Positions 1 through 8,424 of a DNA stretch of 37,013 nt are shown piece after piece. Numbering within the stretch: the first letter of the stretch is position 1; each line of letters starts with the position of its first letter. Origin of the DNA: Candidatus Brocadia sp. WS118. Lineage in GTDB: Bacteria > Planctomycetota > Brocadiia > Brocadiales > Brocadiaceae. The stretch is taken from positions 1-37,013 of the forward strand of contig PHFX01000169.1 in the NCBI GenBank assembly GCA_007618135.1, given 5' to 3'. Under the pieces are notes generated by a model that did no database searches, was not told the origin of the DNA, and was given only the letters and a program-made list of their open reading frames with translations. Position numbers and translations under genes: made by a program.

Positions 1-1373
1 TTCCATGAACCATGCGCCATACCCTTGTAAATGTATGTCTGGAAATATCCAACGCTCTCAAAACACAGACGCTCAATGTCAGAGCAGTTCGACATTCTGA
101 ATTCTCCAGACTCGCCAGCCTTACCACCAAACGCCGGATCATCATGATAAGCGCCAATCTTCAAACTCCATACATGCTGACCTGACCAGTCAGGACACAA
201 ATCCTTTGGCATGGGATCAGCAACACCATCCTTAACAAGGTCTGCTGCAACCTTGAAGGTCTCACGATACTTTAAACCTGCATCCTTAACCGATTCATCC
301 ATAGCCTGCAGGTTTTCCTTCGCAAATCTTGGTGAATGGCAATCGTCGCAAACCGATGCCCAACGATCTCTCTTCTCTTTCCATATAGGCGCGCCACGAT
401 CGGCCATCGACATACCCATACTGGCGTATACCGTGCTGAACCTCTGTACGTTGTGATGACCGCCCCTCATATGGCAATACTGGCAGGTTGGGCCAACATA
501 ATCAGCATCAGCCAACTTCTTTGTCCAATCGAACTGCTGCGGATCCCACTTGTTCACCTGATATACCGTACCATGAAGACCGATATCATATGCCTCCCAG
601 TCCCTATGGTCTTTACCCCAGTGACAGGTCTTGCACTGTTCTGACTTCCTTGCAACCTTCGGATCAAACTGATGCCTCTGGTGGCAGGTGCTGCACCTTT
701 CTTCCGGGCTGGTATGACAGAACGTGCAACCAGCCGTATCTCCTGGTGGCCTTTCAATTGACCACGCACATTCCACCTGCGCAAAGCTTGAACAGGAAGC
801 GTGTGAACCAATACCACCCTGACCCTGCTCTGAATACTGGGTCTCATGACATTCGCTCGTACCACAAGCCTTCGATGACGGCATGGTCAACTTCTGGTGA
901 TTGTTGCCATGGCAGGTATCACAACCCGTTGGACTTGGTTCAGCCCTGGAATGAGCGCTCTTCTTATAGTCTCTCACAATGCCAGGGGTGATAACCGAGT
1001 GACAGCCTATACACTGATCCAACTGGAAGGTACCCTTAATCGGGTTTGAAGGCCTTACCTCATCCCTGTTGTACATATAGTCAGGAATGTAATAACGGTA
1101 TGCAGGTAACGTCTTCCAGAATTTGCTATATTTTCCTGGATAAGGCGGTGCACCCGAGTCCTTAGGATATCCCATATATTTTGCGCCCAAACCAGAGAAG
1201 AACACCTTACCGTTGTTATCCGGTTCGCCTATCTGTCCATATACTTCGTGCGGTACCCAGTGGGTGATAATTTCTACGGCCTTTGCCTCTTTTGTCATTA
1301 GGCTGGCAACCATCCCTATTGTTCCACAGCCGATGAATGCAGATGCCAAAACCCATTTCCAAAATTTAACCAT
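1..1373 (-). CDS. hdh: Hydrazine dehydrogenase (HAO-family octaheme cytochrome c), C-terminus beyond window
   Basis: Oxidises hydrazine to N2 in the anammoxosome, feeding four electrons into the anammox electron-transport chain. The minus-strand reading frame gives 457 residues before the window edge, so the C-terminus is missing. An N-terminal export signal (about residues 1-32) precedes eight c-heme motifs: CIGCH 121, CDTCH 151, an expanded CGTSECH (CX4CH) 170, CTFCH 216, CSTCH 227, CKTCH 247, CQYCH 297 and CDDCH 342. The segment around 440-457 (VGYFQTYIYKGMAHG) is where HAO-family proteins place the tyrosine that cross-links to the P460 catalytic heme. The CKTCHWGKDHRDW stretch is typical of anammox hzo/hdh cluster-1 proteins. 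The start is set by AGGAGG (as GAGAAAGGAGGATATA) just upstream of ATG. A paralogous hydroxylamine-oxidising HAO is the alternative, judged less likely from the sequence pattern. Confidence 0.9.
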   Translation of the reverse strand, partial: MVKFWKWVLASAFIGCGTIGMVASLMTKEAKAVEIITHWVPHEVYGQIGEPDNNGKVFFSGLGAKYMGYPKDSGAPPYPGKYSKFWKTLPAYRYYIPDYMYNRDEVRPSNPIKGTFQLDQCIGCHSVITPGIVRDYKKSAHSRAEPSPTGCDTCHGNNHQKLTMPSSKACGTSECHETQYSEQGQGGIGSHASCSSFAQVECAWSIERPPGDTAGCTFCHTSPEERCSTCHQRHQFDPKVARKSEQCKTCHWGKDHRDWEAYDIGLHGTVYQVNKWDPQQFDWTKKLADADYVGPTCQYCHMRGGHHNVQRFSTVYASMGMSMADRGAPIWKEKRDRWASVCDDCHSPRFAKENLQAMDESVKDAGLKYRETFKVAADLVKDGVADPMPKDLCPDWSGQHVWSLKIGAYHDDPAFGGKAGESGEFRMSNCSDIERLCFESVGYFQTYIYKGMAHGSW

Positions 1374-1810
1374 TATATCCTCCTTTCTCTCATTTTTCTC
1401 GTGATGTGAAATAACCAACACTCAACCATTCAACAATATTTTCCTGAAACGAGATTCTATATAAGCATAATATAAACACCCCCCTTCATGACAAATTTTT
1501 ACACAGCCATAAGCATTTTCCTCATAGAAATTAAGCGCTGCAATGAGTTTTGCATCGAAAACAATATATTTTGCTGAACAGGTGCATTATTTTCCCCAAG
1601 CCAAGTACGATGATGACATAAAGAAACGTGGGCAAAAGAAAAATTGCACATGGTGCCAAAAAGAGAACCGTCAATCTTTTTAATACAGAGAATGTTATTA
1701 ACATTTTTGACTCCTTTCTCCAGCCACAAAGACACAACCACTTCATGTAATTGTGTCTTTGTGGCATACTTGGTTAAGAATTTAAAATCTTAAACCTTGA
1801 ATGAACAACC
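1374..1810. other. Intergenic region upstream of hydrazine dehydrogenase
   Basis: This stretch should carry the hydrazine dehydrogenase promoter and 5' leader. It contains the gene's ribosome binding site (near 1380-1388) and a perfect 15-bp inverted repeat described separately. Short minus-strand reading frames between 1499 and 1767 overlap each other and show no recognisable protein features, so they are not called. Confidence 0.5.
1723..1765. repeat. Perfect 15-bp inverted repeat (dispersed element type)
   Basis: GCCACAAAGACACAA at 1723-1737 is matched exactly by its reverse complement at 1751-1765, with a 13-base spacer. There is no following T-run on either strand, so a classic intrinsic terminator is unlikely. 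Similar cacaaagacac/ctctgtgg words occur near 5770-5795 and 26028, suggesting a dispersed genomic repeat. It lies between the end of the small secreted gene and hydrazine dehydrogenase. Confidence 0.6.
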
Positions 1811-2260
1811 TTATTTTTCCGATAGCAAGGTATCGCCTTTGCCACCTGCTATATCTTTAGATGCCGGGTCTTTTCCCACCAGACAAGTGTCCAGATATAT
1901 CTTTCCATTATCAAATTTGCTATATCGGGATTTAATCATGTCCCCAACACTGACATTGACCGCCTGTATTTGTTGATCTTTGTTGAATTTCACGGGATGG
2001 AACACCCTTTCCATTGGTAATGAAATATCCCCCCTAAAGAATTCTGTGTGTTCACAGAAAAATATTTGTACATCTGTTCCTTTCACTCGGAGTATCCCAT
2101 TATCGTGATCGATTGAAGTTATTTCACCCTCGATTAAGGCATATTTGTAATACTTTGGATCAAAACCCCAATCACCTTTGTTCCCGTTTGCCGCGAAAAC
2201 ACCGGTTGATATACATGCGATAAGAGACAGTGCCATTATTCTTAATATATGAGCCTTCAT
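1811..2260 (-). CDS. Small secreted protein of unknown function
   Basis: A 149-residue protein with a clear Sec signal peptide: basic start, hydrophobic core about residues 6-22, and cleavage probably after GVFAA. The mature part is rich in beta-prone segments (for example YALIEGEITSIDHDNGILRV), suggesting a small OB-like or beta-sandwich fold. Two cysteines are present and no heme motif. AGGAGGG sits 6-7 bases before the ATG, so expression is credible. It reads in the same direction as hydrazine dehydrogenase and ends about 440 bases upstream of it, so a functional link is possible but unproven. I do not recognise the family. Confidence 0.75.
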   Translation of the reverse strand: MKAHILRIMALSLIACISTGVFAANGNKGDWGFDPKYYKYALIEGEITSIDHDNGILRVKGTDVQIFFCEHTEFFRGDISLPMERVFHPVKFNKDQQIQAVNVSVGDMIKSRYSKFDNGKIYLDTCLVGKDPASKDIAGGKGDTLLSEK

Positions 2261-2796
2261 AGCAATCCCTCCTAAAAAATGTTTTTTTGTAATGGTACAC
2301 TGTTACGGCCTTCTGACAATCCTATAAGCCTTTTTCCACAACATCGCTTCCCTTCTTAACAACCTGAAAAGATACAGCGCTGTTACATTAATTTCTTCTC
2401 ATTCTGCACTTTTAAAAAACAAATCACGTGCCAGCACCTTCAAACCCAACCTAACAATTATACTAGCAATAGATTACAACTTGTTAAGAACCAGCAAATA
2501 TACTTACGAAATTTTGAAAAATAACGAAATTTAGTTTTTGTTCACGACATTTCGTGGCGAAAATGGGTAGCCTTGAGCATGGAAAATACTTGGTAATGTT
2601 AAGTTGAATAAGGTAGGTTAAACGGAGTGAAAACGCCACAAAGAAAAATAATGCTGGTGGATTCAGAAAGGCAGACAGCACCTCATATCTCATATTATTT
2701 CCGATACGTCATAGAATTCCGCGATGTTCAATCAAGGCTTTCTTTGATATGATTACATGCGGTAAATCTCTCCTTATTATCAGTGGATGAACGATC
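2261..2796. other. Intergenic region between divergent genes
   Basis: This region separates the minus-strand secreted protein from the plus-strand PLP enzyme, so promoters for both should lie here. A 69-codon minus-strand frame at 2484-2693 has no ribosome binding site or family signature and is not called. No convincing hairpin or RNA gene was seen. Confidence 0.4.
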
Positions 2797-3807
2797 ATGA
2801 TTCAAGAGAGCGAACTTTATAGAAAAGTAGCAGGAGCCTGCCGGCTGGAAACGACTGAAGCCTTTCGCCTTCAGAGTCGTATTCATCGTTTGCGATGGTT
2901 TGGCCGTTCAGAGATATGGGTCAAACGGGACGATGAGCTGAGCTTTGGCGTGTCGGGAACCAAGTTGCGTAAACATGCATCGCTAATCCCTGCATTAAAA
3001 CAACAGGGGATTGAGGAAGTGGTGGTAATTGGCGGGGCGAATTCAAACAACGTACTTTCAGCGGCTCAGACCCTGACAGAAAATAATATCAGGATAACTC
3101 CTTTTTTACTTGGACCTCTACCTCAGAAAATCGGTAATGCAAAGTTGCTTTCACTGTTTGTTGATGACTGCGAAATCCAGTGGATTTCACGCTCCCGATG
3201 GGCTGATTGCGAAGTCTTAGCCAACGATTACGCTGAGAACAGAAGGTCTCAGGGAATAAAGATTTTTGTGCTCCCTGAGGGGGCGCATCATCCGTTGGCA
3301 TTGCCGGGTTCTTTAAGTCTACTCGTCGATATCCTTCGCAATGAGAGGGAATCAGGGGTTCGTTTCGACCATATTTTTATCGATGCCGGCACAGGGATGA
3401 TTGCACAGTCTCTCCTGGCCGGGGCTGTCGCCCTTGAGAGGAAGACGATATTTCATGTCGTGGTTCTGGCAGGTTCGTTTGATGAATTCCAGGCGGGATT
3501 GTCCAAAGTTATGCAATACACCAGGGAGTTTTTTGATGTTTCTCTTGGACAAGTACCTGATTACTATATGTATTATCCTGCGACCGCAAAGTCATTCGGC
3601 AGTACCAATAAGGCTGTTTTTGAGGAAATAAAGCGTATTGCCAGAGAGGATGGGGTTCTCACTGATCCCGTGTATTCAGTCAAGATGTTTCTTACGGCAC
3701 GGCAAACGATTCTCGACAAAAAACTTGAAGGGAATATCCTCCTGATTCACTCCGGAGGAGGACTGGCCTTAAGTGGTTTTATGGATCATCCAATGTTCAG
3801 CGTATAG
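2797..3807 (+). CDS. PLP-dependent deaminase / D-cysteine desulfhydrase family protein
   Basis: This belongs to the tryptophan-synthase-beta-like (fold type II) PLP enzymes, close to ACC deaminase and D-cysteine desulfhydrase. The 336 residues match the family length. Residues 40-60 read IWVKRDDELSFGVSGTKLRK, in which K56 is the expected Schiff-base lysine. The GGANSNN segment near 79-85 and HSGGGLALSG near 318 are the expected substrate- and phosphate-binding loops. The canonical ACC-deaminase GGNK is SGTK here, so D-cysteine desulfhydrase or an unassigned amino-acid lyase is as likely as ACC deaminase. It is a cytoplasmic single gene. Its ribosome binding site is weak and the ATG is chosen by homology length. 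Confidence 0.8.
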   Translation: MIQESELYRKVAGACRLETTEAFRLQSRIHRLRWFGRSEIWVKRDDELSFGVSGTKLRKHASLIPALKQQGIEEVVVIGGANSNNVLSAAQTLTENNIRITPFLLGPLPQKIGNAKLLSLFVDDCEIQWISRSRWADCEVLANDYAENRRSQGIKIFVLPEGAHHPLALPGSLSLLVDILRNERESGVRFDHIFIDAGTGMIAQSLLAGAVALERKTIFHVVVLAGSFDEFQAGLSKVMQYTREFFDVSLGQVPDYYMYYPATAKSFGSTNKAVFEEIKRIAREDGVLTDPVYSVKMFLTARQTILDKKLEGNILLIHSGGGLALSGFMDHPMFSV

Positions 3808-4033
3808 GAATTCAATGTTAGGGCTGAAAAGCCGTCGGGATATCGGGGAGGTTAATAAAGCCCATCAGCACGAAGGTGTTTTTTGCATGAAGTCCAATAT
3901 CGAATATCGAAGGATAAGGAAACCTCATAATTCGAAATTCTTTGTTTGCTATTCGTTATTTATTGCCCGGCTAAATTAATACGTAATAGCACCTTATACT
4001 TGCATATTGAACGATTAACTATTAAAATACGTC

Positions 4034-4414
4034 ATGGAATTAAATCATATTGGTATCACAAATAAAAGCGAAGAACAGGCGCTGCAGTTTTATCGTGATT
4101 TTTTAGGTCTTGAAAAGACAAGGGAAACTCTTTTAGCCCCGGAACTTTCAGAACAATTATTTTCTCTTTCTCATGAGGTCAAAGTACTCGTTTTTGAAAA
4201 GACAGGGATAAAGGTAGAGGTATTCATATCTGATTCTCATCACGCCAACCCCAATTTCGCCCATTTCGGTATCATGCTGGACAATTTCTCAGAAGTAACA
4301 GAAAAGGCCCGGCGGTCAAACGTTGACATTATCGTGGGAAGATATAAGGATAAGACCGTGTACTTCCTCAAGGATTTCTGCGGCAACCTGATTGAAATAA
4401 AACAAAAATCGTAA
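4034..4414 (+). CDS. VOC-family (glyoxalase/bleomycin-resistance fold) protein
   Basis: A 126-residue protein with the paired beta-alpha-beta-beta-beta modules of the vicinal oxygen chelate fold. The start LNHIGITNKSEEQALQFYRDFLGL is typical of glyoxalase I and methylmalonyl-CoA epimerase relatives. The four positions that usually bind metal are all filled: H5, E62 (in VEVF), H77 (in AHFGI) and E121 (in LIEI). This suggests an active metalloenzyme, but the substrate cannot be assigned. There is no clear ribosome binding site ahead of the ATG. The gene stands alone, convergent with the HNH gene. Confidence 0.8.
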   Translation: MELNHIGITNKSEEQALQFYRDFLGLEKTRETLLAPELSEQLFSLSHEVKVLVFEKTGIKVEVFISDSHHANPNFAHFGIMLDNFSEVTEKARRSNVDIIVGRYKDKTVYFLKDFCGNLIEIKQKS

Positions 4415-4591
4415 ATTACGTAGAAGGTGGACACACCAAGTTTGTATTGATGGAAGGTAGCTGGTATAAAGGCAACAGCCGGTGTCCGGGAGAAAGAGGT
4501 AGTATAAAAAGATAACCCGCAAGAGCATTTCAGGATGTGCTTTCCTGGCAAAAGCAGATCGTTTGTATTGCCTGTTTAGCGGCTCAGTGTT

Positions 4592-4915
4592 TTATTTCCC
4601 AAAATGTTCTGCCGTATCCTGCTGTTTCAATTTGTTTAATACGATTTCTGCCGGGGTTAAATACCTTTTCTTATTATTGCACGCCTTACAACATGGCACG
4701 ATATTCCCCCTTGTACTTCTGCCTCCCCGCGCTAGTGGCACCACATGATCCATGGTAAGTTCATGCGGGAGGAAAGTTTTCTGGCAGTAATAACATATCC
4801 CCTGGGAAATCTTATTCTTCCACCACTGAGATCTTCTCACCGCCTGAGCCTTCAGCTTTTCCCTGACAATATGTTTCTGATCTTTCTCTATATGAATCCA
4901 TTCAGACACGGTCAT
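4592..4915 (-). CDS. HNH endonuclease
   Basis: A small HNH nuclease of about 107 residues. CYYC at 41-44 and CKAC at 76-79 form the structural zinc site. The ββα-metal core reads DHVVPLARGG from 56, with the catalytic histidine in DH, then GNIVPCCKACNNKK. This pattern is that of stand-alone McrA-like HNH proteins, seen in phage, restriction and housekeeping contexts. Start ambiguity: an ATG at 4915 lies almost on top of the AAGGAA ribosome binding site, while a GTG two codons later (4909) is spaced normally, so GTG may be used. No methylase or phage genes lie next to it, so its role is open. Confidence 0.8.
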   Translation of the reverse strand: MTVSEWIHIEKDQKHIVREKLKAQAVRRSQWWKNKISQGICYYCQKTFLPHELTMDHVVPLARGGRSTRGNIVPCCKACNNKKRYLTPAEIVLNKLKQQDTAEHFGK

Positions 4916-5091
4916 TTCCTTTGCAAATATTAATATTGCCTGCTCGTAGAAAACAAGAACATTTCCCGCTATACCCGAAGTTGTAAAATTTCACAACAAT
5001 AAACCAAGAAGAACGAAAAACACCATAAAAAATGTACCAGAAATCAGGGATATAATCAAGGAGATAGCAGAAACACATGGAAAGATATTTA

Positions 5092-5355
5092 CTATGGTAT
5101 GGCACAACGCAAGAGGGGGCGTAGAGCAATATTTAAGCAATTTACCATCTTAAAAACAAAAGAGACATTTTTGTGTGAAGAATCGTTTGCGTTGCTTGTG
5201 ACATCAGGGGAATGGTTGGCAAGTTTTATAAATTCTGCCTTGAGAGATTTCAATTCGGCAAGGACATTGTACCTTTCATTGTCAAGTTCGGCAAGACGGG
5301 ATTCTTTATGTGAAATGGCTGGTATTATGACGCTACGCCTTTCGTTATCATTCAT
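5092..5355 (-). CDS. Hypothetical protein with N-terminal coiled coil, possibly a gene remnant
   Basis: An 87-residue frame. Residues 15-45 (HKESRLAELDNERYNVLAEL onward) are charged and heptad-like, predicting a short coiled coil. The C-terminal third changes composition and looks like non-coding sequence, so this may be the 5' end of a longer gene that has decayed. The ribosome binding site is weak. No family was recognised. Confidence 0.3.
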   Translation of the reverse strand: MNDNERRSVIIPAISHKESRLAELDNERYNVLAELKSLKAEFIKLANHSPDVTSNANDSSHKNVSFVFKMVNCLNIALRPLLRCAIP

Positions 5356-5806
5356 CGGATAGTCTTTTCTTGGATATACTCACTTTTTCACATTGATTAT
5401 ACGAATTTATTTTACTATAACCCTTTGCAATCATCAAAAGATTAACTATCATTTAAGATTCGACCATCTGGATTCAAGTACTTACAAATTCTGATTACAA
5501 AAGCGAGCCATGCTTTCCTTATAAGCAATGTCTTTGTTCAACTTATAACCGGACACTAGTGAACCAGGTTTCATCCTGTTTTCTCTCTGGATTTCTCCAA
5601 TTTGTTTAAGCACCTCAGCCACTCACATTGGTTTGACTTCCTGGCTTGCCCACTTCATACCTCCACCTTCCTGCCTCCCCTTGACTAACAGTACCATAAC
5701 CGAAACGGACATCGTAGCCGTAACCGAACACCTTGATTTCCTTTGTTTTCCATCATTTTTTTCTGCGCTCTTTGTGTCCTCTGTGGTGAATTATTACAAC
5801 TGCTTT
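5356..5806. other. Intergenic region with a possible decayed small ORF
   Basis: On the minus strand from 5658 an ATG with GGTGGAGG directly upstream opens a frame that meets TGA after 11 codons. It then continues open for 46 more codons to TAA at 5482 (VAEVLKQIGEIQRENRMKPG and onward), which reads as protein-like sequence. This may be a broken small gene. A tttgtgtcctctgtggtga word of a common dispersed-repeat type lies near 5780. Confidence 0.3.
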
Positions 5807-6505
5807 TTATCTGTTATCAAAAAAACTTTTAAAAAAGCCAGGCACCTCGGCCTCAAAGGTCAGTTCTTTGCCGCTGCGCGGATGCCGAAACGTCAGATAG
5901 TGAGAATGAAGGGCCAGACGGCTCTTCGGCTCGCCTTTTTTACCATATTTATCGTCACCGACGAGTGGATGTCCCTTCTCAGAGAAATGAACCCGTATCT
6001 GATTTTTTTTACCCGTTAATAATTCAATCTCAAGCAAACTAAATCTTTTTGCCTCTTTTAACACCTTGTAACGGGTTTTTGCCAATTCCCCTTTTCTTGA
6101 ATCCTTAACTGAAAAAACTTCATAATCATCGCTTTCGGCTAAATACGAAGTGATTGTCCCGCTTTTTTCAGTTAATATTCCATGAACCACGGCTACATAT
6201 TTTTTCTTGACGTTTTTCCATTGCAGCTTAAGATTTTCTTTGGCTTCAGCACTCTTGGCAAAGACGAGAACGCCAGAAGTGTCACGGTCAAGTCGATGCA
6301 CAACAAAAAGTTGTTTTGTTGATTTAAAACTACCCTTACGTATATAGTTGGTTAAAATGTGATGGGCGGTTTTTTCTCTTTCATACGTTGCCTTTACCGT
6401 CAATAAGCCGGCGCTCTTATCGATAACAATAATATCCCGGTCTTCATAGAGGATCGTTAAGCCCTTGGGTCTGTGCCTAAAAGGTATTGGCTTCATTTCT
6501 TTCAT
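5807..6505 (-). CDS. RluA-family RNA pseudouridine synthase
   Basis: Converts specific uridines to pseudouridine in rRNA or tRNA. The 232 residues open with ILYEDRDIIVIDKSAGLLTV, the usual first strand of the RluA/TruC catalytic domain. The active-site motif HRLDRDTSG is at 70-78 with catalytic Asp73. The LLTGKKNQIRVHF and GHPLVGDDKYG blocks follow, completing the fold. There is no N-terminal S4 domain, which places it with RluA, TruC or the short family members rather than RluC/RluD. The exact target cannot be told. The ATG start has a poor ribosome binding site. An in-frame ATG three codons later is possible. Confidence 0.88.
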   Translation of the reverse strand: MKEMKPIPFRHRPKGLTILYEDRDIIVIDKSAGLLTVKATYEREKTAHHILTNYIRKGSFKSTKQLFVVHRLDRDTSGVLVFAKSAEAKENLKLQWKNVKKKYVAVVHGILTEKSGTITSYLAESDDYEVFSVKDSRKGELAKTRYKVLKEAKRFSLLEIELLTGKKNQIRVHFSEKGHPLVGDDKYGKKGEPKSRLALHSHYLTFRHPRSGKELTFEAEVPGFFKSFFDNR

Positions 6506-6722
6506 AAGTTACGAATATAATCGGGATAGCGGGATGTGTCAATAAAAATAGGTAAGCACGTGGGGCTTCATCATTTCAGATAAGATCCTGAAAGTAGATG
6601 AAGGTTCGCTTTCGCACTTGAAATTATTGTATTTCTCATATAACATAAAATCACTTGCTTGAAGAGTATGTTAAGAAACATGCAATTATTCCTCAAAATA
6701 AGAACTTCGAAGGAGGTGTCGC

Positions 6723-7031
6723 ATGATTGCCGAGATTAGTGTGATTCCTATCGGGAAGGGAATTGACCTGGCAAGTCACGTTGCTAGCGTTGTCAAAATT
6801 ATTGATGCGAGTGGATTGGATTACAAGCTCCATGCCATGGGTACGATCGTGGAAGGGGAGAGTGATCGGGTATTTGATCTGATCAAGAAATGTCATAACA
6901 AGATGTTGGAATTATCAGAAAGGGTGTACACCACCGTAAAGATAGATGAGAGGAGAGACAAAAAGGCAAAGATGCTCGATCATAAAGTACTGGCTGTAGA
7001 AAAGGAACTCCAAAAGAGTTTGAAAAAATAG
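6723..7031 (+). CDS. MTH1187-family thiamine-binding protein
   Basis: A 102-residue member of the MTH1187/YkoF-like (DUF77) family, which forms ferredoxin-like tetramers and binds thiamine or related pyrimidines. The diagnostic opening IAEISVIPIGKGIDLASHVA and the central LHAMGTIVEGESDRVF are intact. AAGGAGG lies 6 bases before the ATG. The DJ-1/PfpI gene begins about 40 bases after its stop, so the two are probably co-transcribed. The precise ligand is inferred from the family only. Confidence 0.85.
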   Translation: MIAEISVIPIGKGIDLASHVASVVKIIDASGLDYKLHAMGTIVEGESDRVFDLIKKCHNKMLELSERVYTTVKIDERRDKKAKMLDHKVLAVEKELQKSLKK

Positions 7032-7074
7032 GAGTATCCGGAATATGTGAGAGTTAATTATGGGGGAAATAATT

Positions 7075-7689
7075 ATGAGAAGCAGATTTATTTTGCCATG
7101 CCTGGTCTTTACCTCGTTTCTTTTATCAGGTATGTTTATTGATCATATAATGGGGGAAGGTGTTATGCAATCTGTAAAAGGGAAAAAAGCCGTAATGGTT
7201 ATTGCCAGTAATAATTTCAGGGATGAGGAGTTGTTAAGGCCAAAGGAAGTTTTGGAGAAAAACGGCGTAACCGTCACCGTAGCCTCTTCTTCATTAAAAG
7301 AGTCTACAGGTATGCTGGGGGCAAAGGTAAAGCCCGATATCCTGGTTACTGATATTCATGTGACCAATTATGACACGATTATATTTGTCGGAGGGTCTGG
7401 TGCTAATGAATATTGGGATAATCCAACTGCCCATAAGATCGCGAATGACGCAAACAATGCAAAAAAGATTGTAGGGGCTATTTGCATTGCGCCGGTAACC
7501 CTTGCAAAGGCAGGTTTGCTAAAAAACAAAAAGGCTACTACCTATTCCTCGACAGTAACGGATATAAAATCTGCCGGTGCAAACTATACGGGTGCCGATG
7601 TGGAAAGGGATGGAAACATCATTACTGCCAGTGGCCCTGCTGCAGCACAAAAATTTGGAGAGGTTATTATCAAGGCGCTCAGTCAGTAG
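7075..7689 (+). CDS. DJ-1/PfpI-family protein with N-terminal membrane/signal segment
   Basis: The core (KKAVMVIASNNFRDEELLRP onward) is a class-I glutamine-amidotransferase-like domain of the PfpI/DJ-1 type. Its nucleophile-elbow cysteine sits in VGAICIAPVTLAKAG. Members act as proteases, glyoxalases, deglycases or stress chaperones; which applies here is unknown. The ATG at 7075 follows GGGGGAAA at proper spacing and adds a hydrophobic segment (ILPCLVFTSFLLSGMF) that could export or anchor the protein. An ATG at 7060 is possible. An ATG at 7165, preceded by GGGGGAAGG, would give the usual cytosolic form without that segment. The gene follows the thiamine-binding gene closely. Confidence 0.8.
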   Translation: MRSRFILPCLVFTSFLLSGMFIDHIMGEGVMQSVKGKKAVMVIASNNFRDEELLRPKEVLEKNGVTVTVASSSLKESTGMLGAKVKPDILVTDIHVTNYDTIIFVGGSGANEYWDNPTAHKIANDANNAKKIVGAICIAPVTLAKAGLLKNKKATTYSSTVTDIKSAGANYTGADVERDGNIITASGPAAAQKFGEVIIKALSQ

Positions 7690-7737
7690 GGGTATGATTT
7701 GAATGTATAGTAAGCGCATAAAGAAAGTTGTCCTTGC

Positions 7738-7800
7738 GCGGGCGCCCTAGCCAGAAGCAATCTCTATATTGGGATTGCTTCGCTGTCGCTCGCAATGACC
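7738..7800. repeat. REP-like palindromic element
   Basis: GAAGCAATC at 7754-7762 pairs with GATTGCTTC at 7773-7781, followed by gctgtcgctcgcaatgacc. This word set (gattgcttc...cgcaatgac) is typical of short dispersed palindromic repeats found between genes in many bacteria. There is no T-run. Confidence 0.5.
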
Positions 7801-7896
7801 AGCACATGTCAACTTAATTTATAAGCATCATTTGAGTAAAAAGAAGCAGGCAGTGGGGAACGGATAGATTACCATAACATTGTATTATAGCGGGAT

Positions 7897-8424
7897 ATGA
7901 AGAAGCATATTTTATTATCCGGTAAACCCGGTATAGGAAAGACATCGGTAATTAAAAAGATACTGCCTCTGGTGGAACTGGATGCAGGGGGATTCTTTAC
8001 AGAAGAAATTCGTGTTATGGACAGGCGTATGGGCTTTAGGATCGTTACGTTGGATGGTACGGATGGTATCCTGGCTCATATTGAGTGTAATAGCAATTAT
8101 AAAGTTGGCAAATATCGGGTCGATCTTGATTCCTTTGAAAAGATTGCCATACCAGCATTAGAAGATGCTATAAAGAGCAAATCAATCGTAGTAATCGATG
8201 AAATTGGAACCATGGAACTCTTTTCAATACAATTTAGGGAATTGGTAAGGAAAATCCTCAATAGTGATAAAACTCTTCTTTGTACGATCAAAGAAAATGG
8301 TGATGCTTTTACTGAAGAAATAAAAAACCGCAGGGACATTGCGCTCATAACGGTAAATTATGAAAATAGAGAGACCTTGCCGGAAAAGGTGTTGGAGATG
8401 TTGAAGACAATGAAAAAGTGTTAA
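7897..8424 (+). CDS. THEP1-family nucleoside-triphosphatase
   Basis: A 175-residue P-loop NTPase of the THEP1 (NTPase_1) family, which hydrolyses NTPs in vitro but has no settled cellular role. Walker A is GKPGIGKTS at residues 9-17. The family hallmark AGGFFTEEIR follows at about 30-39, and Walker B reads IVVIDEIGTMEL near 98-109. The length matches archaeal and bacterial THEP1. A plain GCGGGAT precedes the ATG. The gene stands alone between intergenic stretches. Confidence 0.87.
   Translation: MKKHILLSGKPGIGKTSVIKKILPLVELDAGGFFTEEIRVMDRRMGFRIVTLDGTDGILAHIECNSNYKVGKYRVDLDSFEKIAIPALEDAIKSKSIVVIDEIGTMELFSIQFRELVRKILNSDKTLLCTIKENGDAFTEEIKNRRDIALITVNYENRETLPEKVLEMLKTMKKC

Noticed and set aside
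336-991. Plus-strand frames of 102 and 167 codons at the left edge
   Set aside because: They are antisense to the octaheme gene, whose minus-strand frame has eight heme motifs and a good ribosome binding site.
1499-1767. Two overlapping minus-strand frames of 78-80 codons
   Set aside because: They overlap each other, run through a dispersed inverted repeat and have no ribosome binding site or family signature.
2484-2693. 69-codon minus-strand frame
   Set aside because: No ribosome binding site, low-complexity composition and no recognisable features.
5623-5625. In-frame TGA as a selenocysteine codon
   Set aside because: No SECIS-like hairpin follows and the surrounding peptide matches no selenoprotein family.
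5633-6019. 128-codon plus-strand frame
   Set aside because: Mostly antisense to the RluA-type synthase, which has intact catalytic motifs.
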